DNA of 64,000 nucleotides from Leptodactylus fallax. Taxonomy: Eukaryota > Chordata > Amphibia > Anura > Leptodactylidae. A model generated the notes under the pieces. The model did not search any database and was not told the DNA's origin. It saw only the letters and a program-made list of their open reading frames with translations. The DNA is taken from NCBI GenBank assembly GCA_947044405.1, contig CAMRHE010000462.1, forward strand, positions 1,213,001 to 1,277,000, given 5' to 3'. Positions 63,536 to 64,000 of the stretch are shown piece by piece (position 1 is the first letter of the stretch; every line of letters starts with the position of its first letter). The position numbers were made by a program, and so were the translations under genes.

Positions 63536-63990
63536 ACTGTGCAAAAGTTCTAGGTACATTTGCACACAGTTTTTGAAGGAAATTGGAGGTTGTTTCAAAC
63601 ATCTTGGAGAACTAACCACAGATCTTCTGTGGACGTTAGGCTTGCAAATCAATCCATCTGTTTCTTCTAATCCCAGACAGACTTGATGTTGATATCAGGA
63701 TATCAGGACTCTGTGGGGGGTATACCATCACTTCCAGGACTCCTCTTCCAAAGGATGGTCAAACCAAATATTGATTTCTCTAATGTTCATTTGCTTCATT
63801 TTGCTAATTGCCGAAGATATTAACACTCTCATTTTTTTAAAGCATTCTTAAGAGTCCCGATATTCAGAGCTAGAAATGCCTGTTTCCAACAGTATCCCTG
63901 TTTAATAGTGCTGCAAACACCCTTTGGTCAGCTGATCTGCATCACTTATTGCAGTAGACATTGTTCGTTCCCAATTCAGTTGGCATTGTA
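63536..63990. mobile_element. Rearranged Tc1-like fragment at right window edge
   Basis: The segment opens with ACTGTGCAAAAGTTCTAG, resembling a known Tc1-type terminus. From about 63555 to 63742 the minus strand matches the end of a Tc1 transposase (GTCTGGGATTAG, CCACAGAAGATCTGTGG, GAGAACTAACC on the plus strand). From about 63750 the sequence looks like the 3' end of the same gene and its UTR, but in plus orientation (CAAACCAAATATTGATTTC). The two parts are therefore inverted relative to each other. No open frame survives. Confidence 0.6.
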
Positions 63991-64000
63991 ACTAGGCTGA

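Larger units (their letters stand above)
21297..64000 (+). other. MAML3: MAML3 downstream intron (5' part)
   Basis: The sequence after the splice donor at 21297 is inferred to be intron to the end of the window. I looked for the continuation expected in MAML3 after the HNQ codons and saw no candidate. Stretches with nothing identified are 21372-23550, 24200-24980, 26412-26790, 27131-27840, 30060-30820, 32190-33510, 37541-38260, 39730-41180, 41401-43090, 47215-48020, 52063-52700, 53400-53930, 56400-57160, 60730-61480 and 62010-63110. Some of these contain short degraded MITE ends. Confidence 0.8.

Noticed and set aside
21297..64000. Further MAML3 exons
   Set aside because: No frame resembling the expected downstream MAML3 sequence was seen; very short exons could have been missed.

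Overview
The window looks like vertebrate nuclear DNA, most likely from a frog. It lies inside one very long gene, MAML3 (mastermind-like 3, a Notch transcriptional co-activator). The only host exon I can support is a 503-codon internal exon at 19788-21296 (+), with clean splice sites. The sequence before it (1-19787) reads as the end of one intron, and the sequence after it (21297-64000) as the start of the next. No other MAML3 exon is visible. The frog assignment rests on the repeat content (Tc1 elements, Penelope-like elements, many TTAA- and TAA-flanked MITEs, hAT MITEs) and is an inference.

The introns are packed with transposon debris. Three large Tc1/mariner copies were found. One at 35890-37538 is complete and has an intact 340-residue DD34E transposase. 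A sister copy at 27849-29497 has exactly the same length, but about 500 bases of its middle are a G/T homopolymer smear. A third, older copy at 10424-12731 has a broken transposase and carries a Penelope-like element (GIY-YIG endonuclease). It sits inside a TTAA-flanked MITE, giving a three-level nest at 9826-12759. A rearranged Tc1 fragment lies at the right edge. Other elements include a 5'-truncated L1 with a 10-base target duplication (57172-57899), hAT elements with 8-base duplications (14990-15150, 43250-43708, 54307-55555), a tRNA-derived SINE, several foldback MITE families, minisatellites and microsatellites.

Between the repeats are stretches without repeat signatures that carry dense homeodomain, POU or RFX-like motifs (about 16640-17110, 23560-23830, 26790-27130, 30820-31150, 35095-35300, 44540-45020, 48030-48250, 49240-49720 and 59000-60070). 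They are candidate intronic regulatory elements, but this cannot be shown without cross-species alignment. A 95-codon minus-strand ORF with a signal-peptide-like start at 53105-53392 is the only other possible coding sequence, at low confidence.

I found no RNA gene, CRISPR array, virus or multi-gene system. The most useful observations are the length-preserving sequence corruption in one Tc1 copy (probably technical), the intact and apparently young Tc1 element, and the datable nested insertions. Repeat family names without a symbol are my own labels, based on termini and target-site duplications.
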